A stretch of DNA of 8,147 bases from Candidatus Sulfopaludibacter sp. SbA3 (GTDB lineage: Bacteria > Acidobacteriota > Vicinamibacteria > Vicinamibacterales > UBA2999), in NCBI GenBank assembly GCA_945866285.1, contig CAMBHC010000106.1, positions 1 to 8,147 on the forward strand, read 5' to 3'. A program made the translations under genes and the position numbers. Position 1 is the stretch's first letter, and every line of letters begins with the position of its first letter. Positions 1 through 5,479 of the stretch are shown here, piece after piece. The notes below the pieces were generated by a model. It was not told the origin of the DNA. It did no database searches and saw only the letters and a program-made list of their open reading frames with translations.

Positions 1-1
1 C

Positions 2-217
2 CAGACGTTGAAGCTGATCCCCAGCCACGTGCTGGGGTTTGAAGGCGAGATGCTCGGCGTGCTCGGGTTCAGCGCCGCCGCCGGGTTGCTGGTGGTGATG
101 CCGTTCCTCGATCGCCACGCCGCAGACGGGCGGCCCAGCAAAGTGATCACCGCCGCGGGAATTCTCGCGGTCGTTTACATGGTCGTGTTCACCATATATG
201 GCTACCTGGCCTCGTAA
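2..217 (+). CDS. Cytochrome b, C-terminal fragment (bc/b6f-type), partial
   Basis: This is the 3' end of a membrane cytochrome b; the frame is open to the left edge from base 2 and stops at TAA 215-217, leaving 71 residues. The visible start Q-T-L-K-L-I-P-S-H-V-L-G is followed by a helix (G-V-L-G-F-S-A-A-A-G-L-L-V-V-M-P-F-L-D-R) and then a second helix (V-I-T-A-A-G-I-L-A-V-V-Y-M-V-V-F-T-I-Y-G-Y-L). This is the pattern of the C-terminal, subunit-IV-like part of bc1/b6f cytochrome b. The heme-ligating half and any Rieske gene lie outside the window. An apparent TTG start at base 8 is an artefact of the window edge. The protein would sit in the inner membrane and oxidise quinol. Its stop lies inside the next gene, a multiheme cytochrome c, which implies translational coupling and a shared complex. 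The family assignment is fairly secure; the exact complex is inferred. Confidence 0.8.
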   Translation, partial: QTLKLIPSHVLGFEGEMLGVLGFSAAAGLLVVMPFLDRHAADGRPSKVITAAGILAVVYMVVFTIYGYLAS

Positions 218-1496
218 CCTGATTGGTCCGGCTAAAGCCGGACTCTACATTCTTGCCGGTGCTGCGCTGGTGCTCGCGGTGGCGGCGCCCGCCGCCGCCC
301 AGTCGGCACAAGCCTCGGGATGCGAGACGTGCCACAAGGAGCATCCCTCACCGGTGCTGTCCGCGCCGGCGAAAGACTTCGGCGCCACGGATGTGCATCG
401 CGAACGGGGCTTCACCTGCGTCGATTGCCATGGTGGCAACCCGAACGAGACCGACAAGGTCCGGGCCAAGGCGCCGTCGACGGGCTTCAAGGGCAAGCCC
501 GCAGGCCAGGCCATCATTGCGGTCTGCTCGCGGTGCCATAGCGACGGCACGTTGATGCGGAAGTACGCGCCCAAGCAGCGCATCGATCAGGCCACCGAAT
601 ACGCCACGAGTGTGCACGGGCAGCAACTCGCCAAGGGCGACACCAAGGTCGCGACCTGCCTCAGTTGCCATGGCGCGCACGGGGTGCGGCTGGTGAGCGA
701 TGCCAAGTCACCCGTGTATCCGGGCAACGTCGCCGCGACGTGCACCCAGTGCCACGCCGATCCCGAACGGATGACCGGCTACAAGCTGCCCGACGGATCG
801 CCGTTGCCGACCGACCAGCGCGTGAAGTACGAGCGGAGCGTGCATCACGCGGCCATGGTGCAGCGCAATGACCTGTCGGCCCCGACCTGCAACGACTGCC
901 ACGGCAACCACGGGGCGGCCCCCCCGGGCGTGGGCGCCGTGACTAACGTGTGCGGCACCTGCCATGGCGTGTTCGCGACCAAGTTCGCGCTGAGCACCCA
1001 TAGCCAGATCTTCGACAAAGGCTGCGTGGAGTGCCATAGCAACCATGAGATCGCCAAGCCGACCGATGCGCTGCTTGGCACTGACAAGACCAGCCTGTGC
1101 GTCACCTGCCACAGCGAGGGCGACAACGGCTTCAAGGCTGCCGCCGGCATGCGGACGGAAATTGAGAAACTGAAGGCGGCCATCGATCGCTCGCGCACCT
1201 TGATCGCTACCGCTGAGAACGCCGGCATGGAGATGGGCGCCCAGTCGCTCGCCCTTCGCGAAGCCGGCAACCACCTCACCCTGGCGCGCACCGAAATGCA
1301 CGCCTTCGACCCCAAGCCGGTCGACACTGTCCTTCAGGCGGGCCTGGCGCTGACTGCCAAGATTGACACCGACGGCCAGGCCGCCCTGGACGAGGTCTCG
1401 TTCCGCAAGACCGGACTGGCGGTGTCATTGGGCGCCATCCTGCTGGTGGTCGTCGCGCTCTGGTTGAAGATTCGAAGCCTCAAAGCCGCAGATTAA
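198..1496 (+). CDS. Nine-heme membrane-anchored cytochrome c
   Basis: The 432-residue protein has an N-terminal signal sequence (basic residues at 6 and 13, hydrophobic core about 16-30, A-P-A-A-A-Q cleavage region near 31-35). Nine C-x-x-C-H heme-binding motifs follow between residues 42 and 305: CETCH, CVDCH, CSRCH, CLSCH, CTQCH, CNDCH, CGTCH, CVECH and CVTCH. After the hemes comes a helical, probably coiled region (about 315-400) and one C-terminal transmembrane helix (about 405-423) ending in a short basic tail. It is therefore expected to be periplasmic and anchored in the inner membrane. The start ATG overlaps the end of the cytochrome b gene by 20 nt, which suggests it takes electrons from that subunit and passes them to a periplasmic acceptor. 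No clear Shine-Dalgarno is seen, which fits coupling. A perfect palindrome lies within the signal-peptide codons. I cannot name a specific subfamily. Confidence 0.9.
   Translation: MATWPRNLIGPAKAGLYILAGAALVLAVAAPAAAQSAQASGCETCHKEHPSPVLSAPAKDFGATDVHRERGFTCVDCHGGNPNETDKVRAKAPSTGFKGKPAGQAIIAVCSRCHSDGTLMRKYAPKQRIDQATEYATSVHGQQLAKGDTKVATCLSCHGAHGVRLVSDAKSPVYPGNVAATCTQCHADPERMTGYKLPDGSPLPTDQRVKYERSVHHAAMVQRNDLSAPTCNDCHGNHGAAPPGVGAVTNVCGTCHGVFATKFALSTHSQIFDKGCVECHSNHEIAKPTDALLGTDKTSLCVTCHSEGDNGFKAAAGMRTEIEKLKAAIDRSRTLIATAENAGMEMGAQSLALREAGNHLTLARTEMHAFDPKPVDTVLQAGLALTAKIDTDGQAALDEVSFRKTGLAVSLGAILLVVVALWLKIRSLKAAD
226..248. repeat. REP-like palindrome with GTAGAG tag
   Basis: GTCCGGCT (226-233) and AGCCGGAC (236-243) are perfect 8-bp inverted repeats separated by AA. 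Read on the minus strand, the element begins GTAGAG (complement of 243-248). It starts 9 nt after the cytochrome b stop codon and lies inside the signal-peptide codons of the cytochrome c gene (residues about 10-17, G-P-A-K-A-G-L-Y). From memory, sequences of this form are abundant dispersed repeats in Acidobacteriota, but copy number cannot be seen here. Confidence 0.55.
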
Positions 1497-1589
1497 ACAC
1501 AGCTTGGGCGCCAGCTACGGCAACCGCCCCTACGAGGGGCACCGGGTGTTCGCGCGCGTGCTCTGCCGCTCCTGAGTCCCGCAGCAAGA

Positions 1590-1624
1590 AGACAACAGGG
1601 CGGCCCGGGGCCGCCCTGTTGTCT
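1590..1624. terminator. Bidirectional hairpin terminator between convergent genes
   Basis: A perfect 16-bp stem (AGACAACAGGGCGGCC at 1590-1605, its complement at 1609-1624) closes a 3-nt loop, CGG. It lies between the cytochrome c stop (1496) and the carbonic anhydrase stop (1639), with A/T-rich stem bases at both ends but no long T tract. Position, symmetry and stem strength fit a terminator serving both convergent transcripts. Confidence 0.8.
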
Positions 1625-1638
1625 GGTACCGAGGCGCG

Positions 1639-2289
1639 CTATTTGCCGCCGGGTACCAAGGTCACGTCACCGCCGTCGAGGTCGTAGCGAGCGCCGACAA
1701 TCTTCAGTTCCCCCTTCGCCGCCATTGCGGTCAGCGCCGGGCTGCGCTTGTTGATCGCCGACAGCACCTCGCGGACGTTTTCCGCGATTGCCTTGTTGAG
1801 CAGGTCGGTCTGGTCAGGGTCGGCCTTGGCGCGACTGGCCGCCGGCGCAATCACGTCGATGATGCTGTCGATGTTGCCGCCAACTTTCTCGCCCTTGACG
1901 GCGGCGTTAACGGCGCCGCAGTACTCATGGCCCAGGACCATCAGGAAGCGGGCACCGAGCACTTGGGCGCCGTACTCGAGGCTGCCGAGCGCGTGCGAAT
2001 CGGCGATGTTGCCGGCGACCCGGACCACGAACAGGTCGCCGAGGCCCTGGTCGAAGAGGATCTCGGGCGGCACGCGCGAGTCGGCGCAGCTCAGGATCAT
2101 CGCGAACGGCTTCTGCCCCTTGGCGACCTCGGTGAGCCGGGCCCGATCCTGGTTGGCATGCACGCTCTTACCGGCGACGAAGCGCGCATTCCCGGCCATC
2201 AGTCGCGTCAACGGGTCGGTCGGAGCGGGTTGAGCCGAGACGGTCGCAGCCAGGATCAGGACCGTCAGTGTCACCATCGGTCGAAACAT
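1639..2289 (-). CDS. Exported beta-class carbonic anhydrase
   Basis: The 216-residue protein interconverts CO2 and bicarbonate. The beta-class active site is complete: S-C-A-D-S-R (Cys68, Asp70, Arg72) and G-H-E-Y-C-G (His121, Cys124) give the two Cys and one His zinc ligands plus the Asp/Arg pair. The family's R-V-A-G-N and S-L-E-Y-G stretches follow at about 90-107. A signal peptide (core V-T-L-T-V-L-I-L-A-A-T-V, cleavage after S-A-Q near 20) sends it to the periplasm, which is less usual for this class. I chose ATG 2289 over an upstream in-frame ATG at 2376 because AGGAG lies 7 nt before it and the signal peptide begins there; the extra 29 residues are hydrophilic and unlike the family. 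The gene stops at TAG and converges on the cytochrome operon. It follows the multicopper oxidase gene after 222 nt and probably has its own promoter. Confidence 0.92.
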   Translation of the reverse strand: MFRPMVTLTVLILAATVSAQPAPTDPLTRLMAGNARFVAGKSVHANQDRARLTEVAKGQKPFAMILSCADSRVPPEILFDQGLGDLFVVRVAGNIADSHALGSLEYGAQVLGARFLMVLGHEYCGAVNAAVKGEKVGGNIDSIIDVIAPAASRAKADPDQTDLLNKAIAENVREVLSAINKRSPALTAMAAKGELKIVGARYDLDGGDVTLVPGGK

Positions 2290-2296
2290 CGGAAAA

Positions 2297-2301
2297 CTCC
2301 T
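2297..2301 (-). promoter_or_regulatory. Shine-Dalgarno deciding the carbonic anhydrase start
   Basis: AGGAG on the minus strand (CTCCT on plus) lies 7 nt upstream of the ATG at 2289. No similar site precedes the longer candidate start at 2376, so this fixes the shorter, signal-peptide-bearing start. Confidence 0.8.
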
Positions 2302-2372
2302 GTGCCGATGCGAGCGACCCGGACTTGGGTCGGCGTTCCCGGCAACTGGCACCAGTCTCGCAGGTTCCGGCC

Positions 2373-2401
2373 GCATAACAGACTAGATAATCCTGTGCCA
2401 A
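2373..2401 (-). promoter_or_regulatory. Weak candidate promoter for carbonic anhydrase
   Basis: On the minus strand TTGGCA (2396-2401) is followed after 17 nt by TTATGC (2373-2378), in the locally A/T-richer stretch 2370-2420. The -35 match is good and the -10 match is poor. It is placed to drive the carbonic anhydrase gene independently of the multicopper oxidase gene. This is tentative. Confidence 0.22.
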
Positions 2402-2429
2402 CTGATACGTTTTCTAACTAGCTTCCGCA

Positions 2430-2454
2430 GCGCGGCGAGGCCGCCCGGCCGCGC
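2430..2454 (-). terminator. Possible terminator after the multicopper oxidase gene
   Basis: GCGCGGC (2430-2436) pairs with GCCGCGC (2448-2454) around an 11-nt loop. It lies 58 nt beyond the multicopper oxidase stop on the minus strand. There is no T tract, so intrinsic termination is uncertain. Confidence 0.3.
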
Positions 2455-2511
2455 AACAAGTAGATAGTTCGGGCGCCGGGCGACATGGCGGCATGAATGC
2501 CAGACGAGCGT

Positions 2512-3951
2512 TTAGGGCTTGATCGGATGGTGATGTACGCCGGTCACACCGTCGCCCAGCAGCACCGTCCCCATTAGTCCGCCATCGGCGTGATCGAGAA
2601 TGTGGCAGTGGAACATCCACTCGCCCGGACGCTCGTCGAACGTCACCAGCAGCCGCGCGGTCGTCTTCATCGGAATGTTGACGGTGTCCTTCCACGCCAG
2701 CGGCCGCACCGCCTCGCCCTTCTCATCGATCATCTGAAAGAAGAACCCGTGCAGGTGGAACGGGTGGTCCCAGTCACTGTCGTTCTTGATCGTCCAGAGC
2801 TGCGTCTCACCCACCTTCGCCACGAACGGCTTGGCCTTCCAGAACGGGACGCCGTTGACGCGGAACTCTGACTTGCCGTTGTCCATCGGTGGCAGTGTGA
2901 GCACCACGCTCACCGGCGTCGCGCCCTTCGTGATCGGCTTCGGAATCTCGCGCGACACGCGGAACGGCGCAGCGGTGAGCGGCGGCTGGTTCGTGAACTC
3001 CACCGTCATCACGTCTTCGACGCCGCGATACTGGACGCTGCCGTAGCCGCGGTTGTAGAGCATGGCCCTCAGCATCAGCGGCGTGCCGGCCTTGCCCTTT
3101 GGCGTCACGATCACGTCGACGCGCTCGCCGGGCGTGACCAGCAGGATGTCGCTCGTCACCGGCCGCTCTTGAAGACCGCCATCCGTGCCGACCACGGTGA
3201 ACGGCTGCCCTTCGAGATCGAGATAGAAGAACCGGCTCTTGGCGGCGTTGACGATGCGCCAGCGTTGCGGGGCGCCGGGACGGGCGCGCAGCACCGGGTG
3301 GTGGCGGCCGTTGAGCAGCACGTAGTCGCCTTCGCGGCCGAAGACCATGCCGGCGGATCCGCCGCTGTCGCCGGGTTCGAGCTTGCCCTTGGCATCGAAG
3401 CCGATGTCGCTCAATACGAGCGTGACCTGGTCGGCGATACCGACTTCGTCTTCGGGATCCTCGACCATCAGCGCGCCGTAGAGGCCAAAGCCCACCTGGG
3501 CCGCCGACATCACGTGCGGGTGATACCAATACAACCCGGCGTCGCGGACGATGAAGTCGTAGGTGAACGACTCACCCGGCTTCACCTCGGGCTGCGATAC
3601 ATCGGGCACGCCGTCCATTTCGATCGGCACGCGCACGCCGTGCCAGTGCACGGTGGTTGGGTCCTGCAGTTGGTTCTTGAAGTGAACGATCAGCCGGTCG
3701 CCGACGCGGGTCTTGACCAGCGGTCCGGGCAGGCCGCCGTCATAGGTCCAGGCCTGCACGCGCTTGCCCGGCGCGATCTCCACCTCGGCGAGCTGGGCCG
3801 TCAGGGTGATCTCGACCACCTTGGGGTCGGGATTGGTGTCGACGGCCTCGCGCAGCTTGAGGTTCGCGTCCCATCCGGCGGGCGCCAGTGACTGCGCGGC
3901 GGCCAAAGTGGGCGTGAGCAGGCACAAAACGAGCAAGCTGAGCGTGGTCAT
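2512..3951 (-). CDS. Exported multicopper oxidase (laccase/CueO-like)
   Basis: This 479-residue periplasmic blue-copper oxidase would couple one-electron oxidation of a substrate (phenols or Cu(I)) to four-electron reduction of O2. All four copper-binding motifs are present: H-W-H-G (102-105), W-Y-H-P-H (142-146), H-P-F-H-L-H-G (396-402) and H-C-H-I-L-D-H (448-454). Cys449, His396 and His454 make the type 1 site; the other histidines hold the trinuclear cluster. The residue ten after Cys449, the usual axial position, is Leu459, with Met460 next to it. No Met-rich insertion of the CueO kind is seen. The C terminus carries H-H-H-P. I chose ATG 3951, which gives a typical Sec signal peptide (T-T-L-S-L-L-V-L-C-L-L-T-P-T-L-A-A-A-Q); a longer frame to 4011 adds 20 non-signal-like residues. 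The AGGT at 3957-3960 is a weak ribosome site. CopG/DUF411 nearby supports a copper-handling role, but the substrate is unknown. Confidence 0.93.
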   Translation of the reverse strand: MTTLSLLVLCLLTPTLAAAQSLAPAGWDANLKLREAVDTNPDPKVVEITLTAQLAEVEIAPGKRVQAWTYDGGLPGPLVKTRVGDRLIVHFKNQLQDPTTVHWHGVRVPIEMDGVPDVSQPEVKPGESFTYDFIVRDAGLYWYHPHVMSAAQVGFGLYGALMVEDPEDEVGIADQVTLVLSDIGFDAKGKLEPGDSGGSAGMVFGREGDYVLLNGRHHPVLRARPGAPQRWRIVNAAKSRFFYLDLEGQPFTVVGTDGGLQERPVTSDILLVTPGERVDVIVTPKGKAGTPLMLRAMLYNRGYGSVQYRGVEDVMTVEFTNQPPLTAAPFRVSREIPKPITKGATPVSVVLTLPPMDNGKSEFRVNGVPFWKAKPFVAKVGETQLWTIKNDSDWDHPFHLHGFFFQMIDEKGEAVRPLAWKDTVNIPMKTTARLLVTFDERPGEWMFHCHILDHADGGLMGTVLLGDGVTGVHHHPIKP

Positions 3952-4035
3952 GACGTACCTAACGTGCAAGTTGTGATCCAGTGAGCATCGCCTGACACCC
4001 AGGCCTGCCATGCGGAATTCCTCGCATTCACGGGA

Positions 4036-4063
4036 ATTATCCCATCGCGGCCACCTCGTTCAG
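4036..4063 (-). promoter_or_regulatory. Candidate sigma-70-type promoter for multicopper oxidase
   Basis: On the minus strand CTGAAC (4058-4063) precedes GATAAT (4036-4041) with a 16-nt spacer. The -10 matches TATAAT at five of six bases; the -35 keeps only its TGA core. Transcription would start near 4029, giving a leader of about 78 nt before ATG 3951. The calling is by eye. Confidence 0.3.
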
Positions 4064-4088
4064 AGCTGCGAAGACCAGCGGCGGCCGG

Positions 4089-4104
4089 TGGCACGGTCTG
4101 TGCT
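4089..4104 (+). promoter_or_regulatory. Sigma-54 (-24/-12) promoter for the YIP1-family gene
   Basis: TGGCACG (4089-4095), four spacer bases, then GTGCT (4100-4104) matches the TGGCACG-N4-TTGCW core at 11 of 12 positions. The invariant GG and GC are separated by exactly 10 nt. Transcription would begin near 4115. That gives about 46 nt of leader before ATG 4161 but almost none before ATG 4122, which supports the shorter start. A sigma-54 promoter implies control by an enhancer-binding activator, which is not in the window. Confidence 0.5.
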
Positions 4105-4160
4105 CTGTCATTCAGGTAGGGATGACTTTAGCCACACTCACTTCTATCGCTGGCGGATCG

Positions 4161-4694
4161 ATGGCGCGGTTCACGAGGCGTTTCATGGGCGCACTGGTGC
4201 TTGACCCGTTGACGTTCGAAGACGTCGAGGCCGATCGCCAGTCGGGCAGTCAGGCGGCACTCGTGGTGGTCATGGCGTGCCTCGCTGGCGGCTTCGCCGC
4301 CGTCGGCAGTTCGTCGATGACGCCGGCGACCTTTGCGCTTGGGATGGCGGCCACGCTCGGCGCGTGGGTCGTCTGGGCACTGCTGATTACGACCATCGGC
4401 ACGCATCTGTTTCCGGAGCCGGAGACCAGCAACCGGCTCGGAGAGTTGCTGCGGACCATGGGCTTTGCGGCGGCGCCGGGCATCTTCCTGGCCTTCGGCG
4501 CCATGCGCAGCGCGGCGCCCTTTGCGTTCGCCGTCGCGTCGATCTGGATGATTGCTGCCACGGGGCTCGCCGTGCGGCAGGCGCTCGATTACCGCAGCCT
4601 GGGCCGCGCCGTCTTTGTGTGCGTCACAGCGTGGCTGTTGACGTTCGGCATCACGGCGGCCACCGGCATGTTGCTGGCGCGGCCGGTCAGCTAG
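4161..4694 (+). CDS. YIP1-family integral membrane protein
   Basis: The 177-residue protein has a short basic N terminus, then L-D-P-L-T-F-E-D-V-E-A-D, the acidic box seen before the first helix in bacterial YIP1-family (Yip1 domain) proteins. About five transmembrane segments follow (near residues 33-50, 58-84, 97-115, about 120-140 and about 150-172). The R-x-x-G-F-A-A-A-P segment at 98-106 is also typical of the family. It belongs in the inner membrane; no biochemical role is established for bacterial members. Starts at 4122, 4161 and 4185 are possible. I chose 4161 because the 13 codons before it use TTA, ACA, ACT and TCT, unlike the rest of the gene, and because the sigma-54 site predicts a transcript start near 4115. 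The gene is divergent from the multicopper oxidase and 102 nt upstream of the CopG/DUF411 gene. Confidence 0.75.
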   Translation: MARFTRRFMGALVLDPLTFEDVEADRQSGSQAALVVVMACLAGGFAAVGSSSMTPATFALGMAATLGAWVVWALLITTIGTHLFPEPETSNRLGELLRTMGFAAAPGIFLAFGAMRSAAPFAFAVASIWMIAATGLAVRQALDYRSLGRAVFVCVTAWLLTFGITAATGMLLARPVS

Positions 4695-4796
4695 GATGTT
4701 CTCGGCGAGGCGTGGTTGCACGGCACGTTCACGTACGTCTTGTATAGCGAGTAAGAGCGGTTCTCACCGTGTAAGGGATTGGAGTAGCATCACAGC

Positions 4797-5279
4797 ATGC
4801 GAATCAAATACATGGCGGCAGCCTTCTCGGCCATGGCGATCACGGGCCTTGGGCTCGTCGCCACGGCCGAGCAGAAACCTGTCGCGACGGCCAAGCCGGC
4901 CGCCACTTCGGTGGTGGTCTACAAATCCCCGACTTGAGGGTGCTGCAGTGCCTGGATTCAACATCTCCAGGCGCAAGGCTTCCAGGTGGAAGCCAACAAC
5001 GTCAACGACTCTCAACTGCGAGCGGTCGGCATGCAAGCCGGCGTCACCGACGAGCTGTCGTCGTGCCATACCGCAAAGGTCGGCGGCTACATTGTTGAAG
5101 GCCACGTCCCGGCCGATGACATCAGGCGCCTGCTGAAGGAAAAGCCGGCCATTGCCGGTATTGCCGCGCCCGGCATGCCGATGGGGTCGCCCGGCATGGA
5201 GCAGGGCGGCATGAAGCAGCCGTACAACGTGATGGCGTTCACCAAGGACGGCAAGACGTACGTCTTCGCCAAGCATTAG
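4797..5279 (+). CDS. CopG/DUF411 copper-binding protein with in-frame UGA at the CxCC site (candidate selenoprotein)
   Basis: Read through one TGA (4935-4937), the frame gives 160 residues: a signal peptide (about 1-25), then V-V-V-Y-K-S-P-T-[UGA]-G-C-C-S-A-W at 39-53, S-S-C-H-T-A at 88-93, G-G-Y-I-V-E-G-H-V-P at 96-105, and a Met-rich A-P-G-M-P-M-G-S-P-G-M-E segment at 124-135. This is the full length and motif order of DUF411/CopG, a thioredoxin-like periplasmic copper-resistance family whose normal motif is K-S-P-T-C-G-C-C. From memory, Pseudomonas CopG holds a four-copper cluster on four cysteines; here they would be residue 47 (UGA), Cys49, Cys50 and Cys90. The frame stays open for 113 codons after the UGA and ends in TAG. 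A stem-loop follows the UGA. GGAG lies 12 nt before the ATG. The alternatives are a point nonsense mutation (TGC to TGA) or sequence error, which would leave a 46-residue stub. Family identity is near certain; selenocysteine is inferred. Confidence 0.85.
4935..4974 (+). promoter_or_regulatory. UGA codon plus downstream stem-loop (candidate bacterial SECIS)
   Basis: The UGA is 4935-4937. Bases 4948-4955 pair with 4967-4974 (eight pairs, one of them U-G; the inner GCCTGG/CCAGGC six are perfect) around an 11-nt loop at 4956-4966. The loop begins 18 nt after the UGA, within the range reported for bacterial SECIS elements. A weakness is that the loop begins A-U and so lacks the usual G at its 5' side unless the top pairs open. 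An alternative fold with a GAU/AUC upper stem and UCAAC loop is also possible. Confidence 0.4.
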
Positions 5280-5284
5280 GTCCT

Positions 5285-5351
5285 AACAGGAGGTTCGAAG
5301 ATCAGGAGATAAATTACTTCTCCTGATTTCCGGGCCTTCTGTTCTCCTGTT
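5285..5351. repeat. Nested AGGAG/CTCCT inverted repeats
   Basis: An inner perfect 9-bp stem (ATCAGGAGA 5301-5309 with TCTCCTGAT 5319-5327, loop of 9 nt) sits inside an outer perfect 8-bp stem (AACAGGAG 5285-5292 with CTCCTGTT 5344-5351). Both arms contain CAGGAG/CTCCTG, so either arm could also pair with the other's partner. The inner hairpin lies 21 nt after the CopG/DUF411 stop and is followed by TTCC, so it may serve as that gene's terminator. The design resembles a dispersed intergenic repeat. Confidence 0.5.
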
Positions 5352-5479
5352 CGACGGCACTCCAATATGACCACGTCATCGGCGGCATCGCGGATGCTGT
5401 TGATCATGCTGCGGGAGCCGAAGCCGGCCGCCTGGACTACTCGGGCACCGGTTGGACGTGCTGAAGCGGAGCTGCCAAA
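5352..5479. other. Intergenic stretch without a recognised gene
   Basis: This stretch lies between the AGGAG hairpins and the receptor terminator. It contains short open frames on both strands (for example a 38-codon ATG frame from 5369 and a 43-codon minus-strand frame entering it), but none has a ribosome site or a recognisable motif. I see no promoter here, as expected between two convergent genes. Confidence 0.4.

Noticed and set aside
1526..1540. Small GCCCC/GGGGC hairpin after the cytochrome c gene
   Set aside because: A 5-bp stem is common by chance at this GC content, and the 16-bp hairpin at 1590-1624 explains termination better.
2385..2400. Sigma-54-like TGGCAC on the minus strand before carbonic anhydrase
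   Set aside because: The -24 half is good but the -12 half has TC instead of the essential GC.
2414..2695. Long open frames opposite or out of phase with real genes (for example 708-1301 minus, 6184-7488 plus, 5942-7069 minus)
   Set aside because: They are shadow frames in GC-rich coding DNA, rich in Arg/Ala/Gly/His, without motifs, and overlapping well-identified genes.
3965..3980. Sigma-54-like site on the minus strand before the multicopper oxidase (TGG...TTGCA with correct GG-N10-GC spacing)
   Set aside because: Only 9 of 12 core positions match, and transcription would start about 4 nt before ATG 3951, leaving no leader or ribosome site.
5253..5266. Perfect 14-bp palindrome AAGACGTACGTCTT
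   Set aside because: It lies within conserved codons (K-T-Y-V-F) at the end of the CopG/DUF411 gene; without other copies it is more likely a by-product of coding than an operator.
4986..5279. A separate 97-residue gene starting at ATG 4986
   Set aside because: It begins in the middle of the DUF411 domain, after the C-G-C-C motif, and has no signal peptide or good ribosome site. It is the post-UGA part of the gene at 4797-5279.
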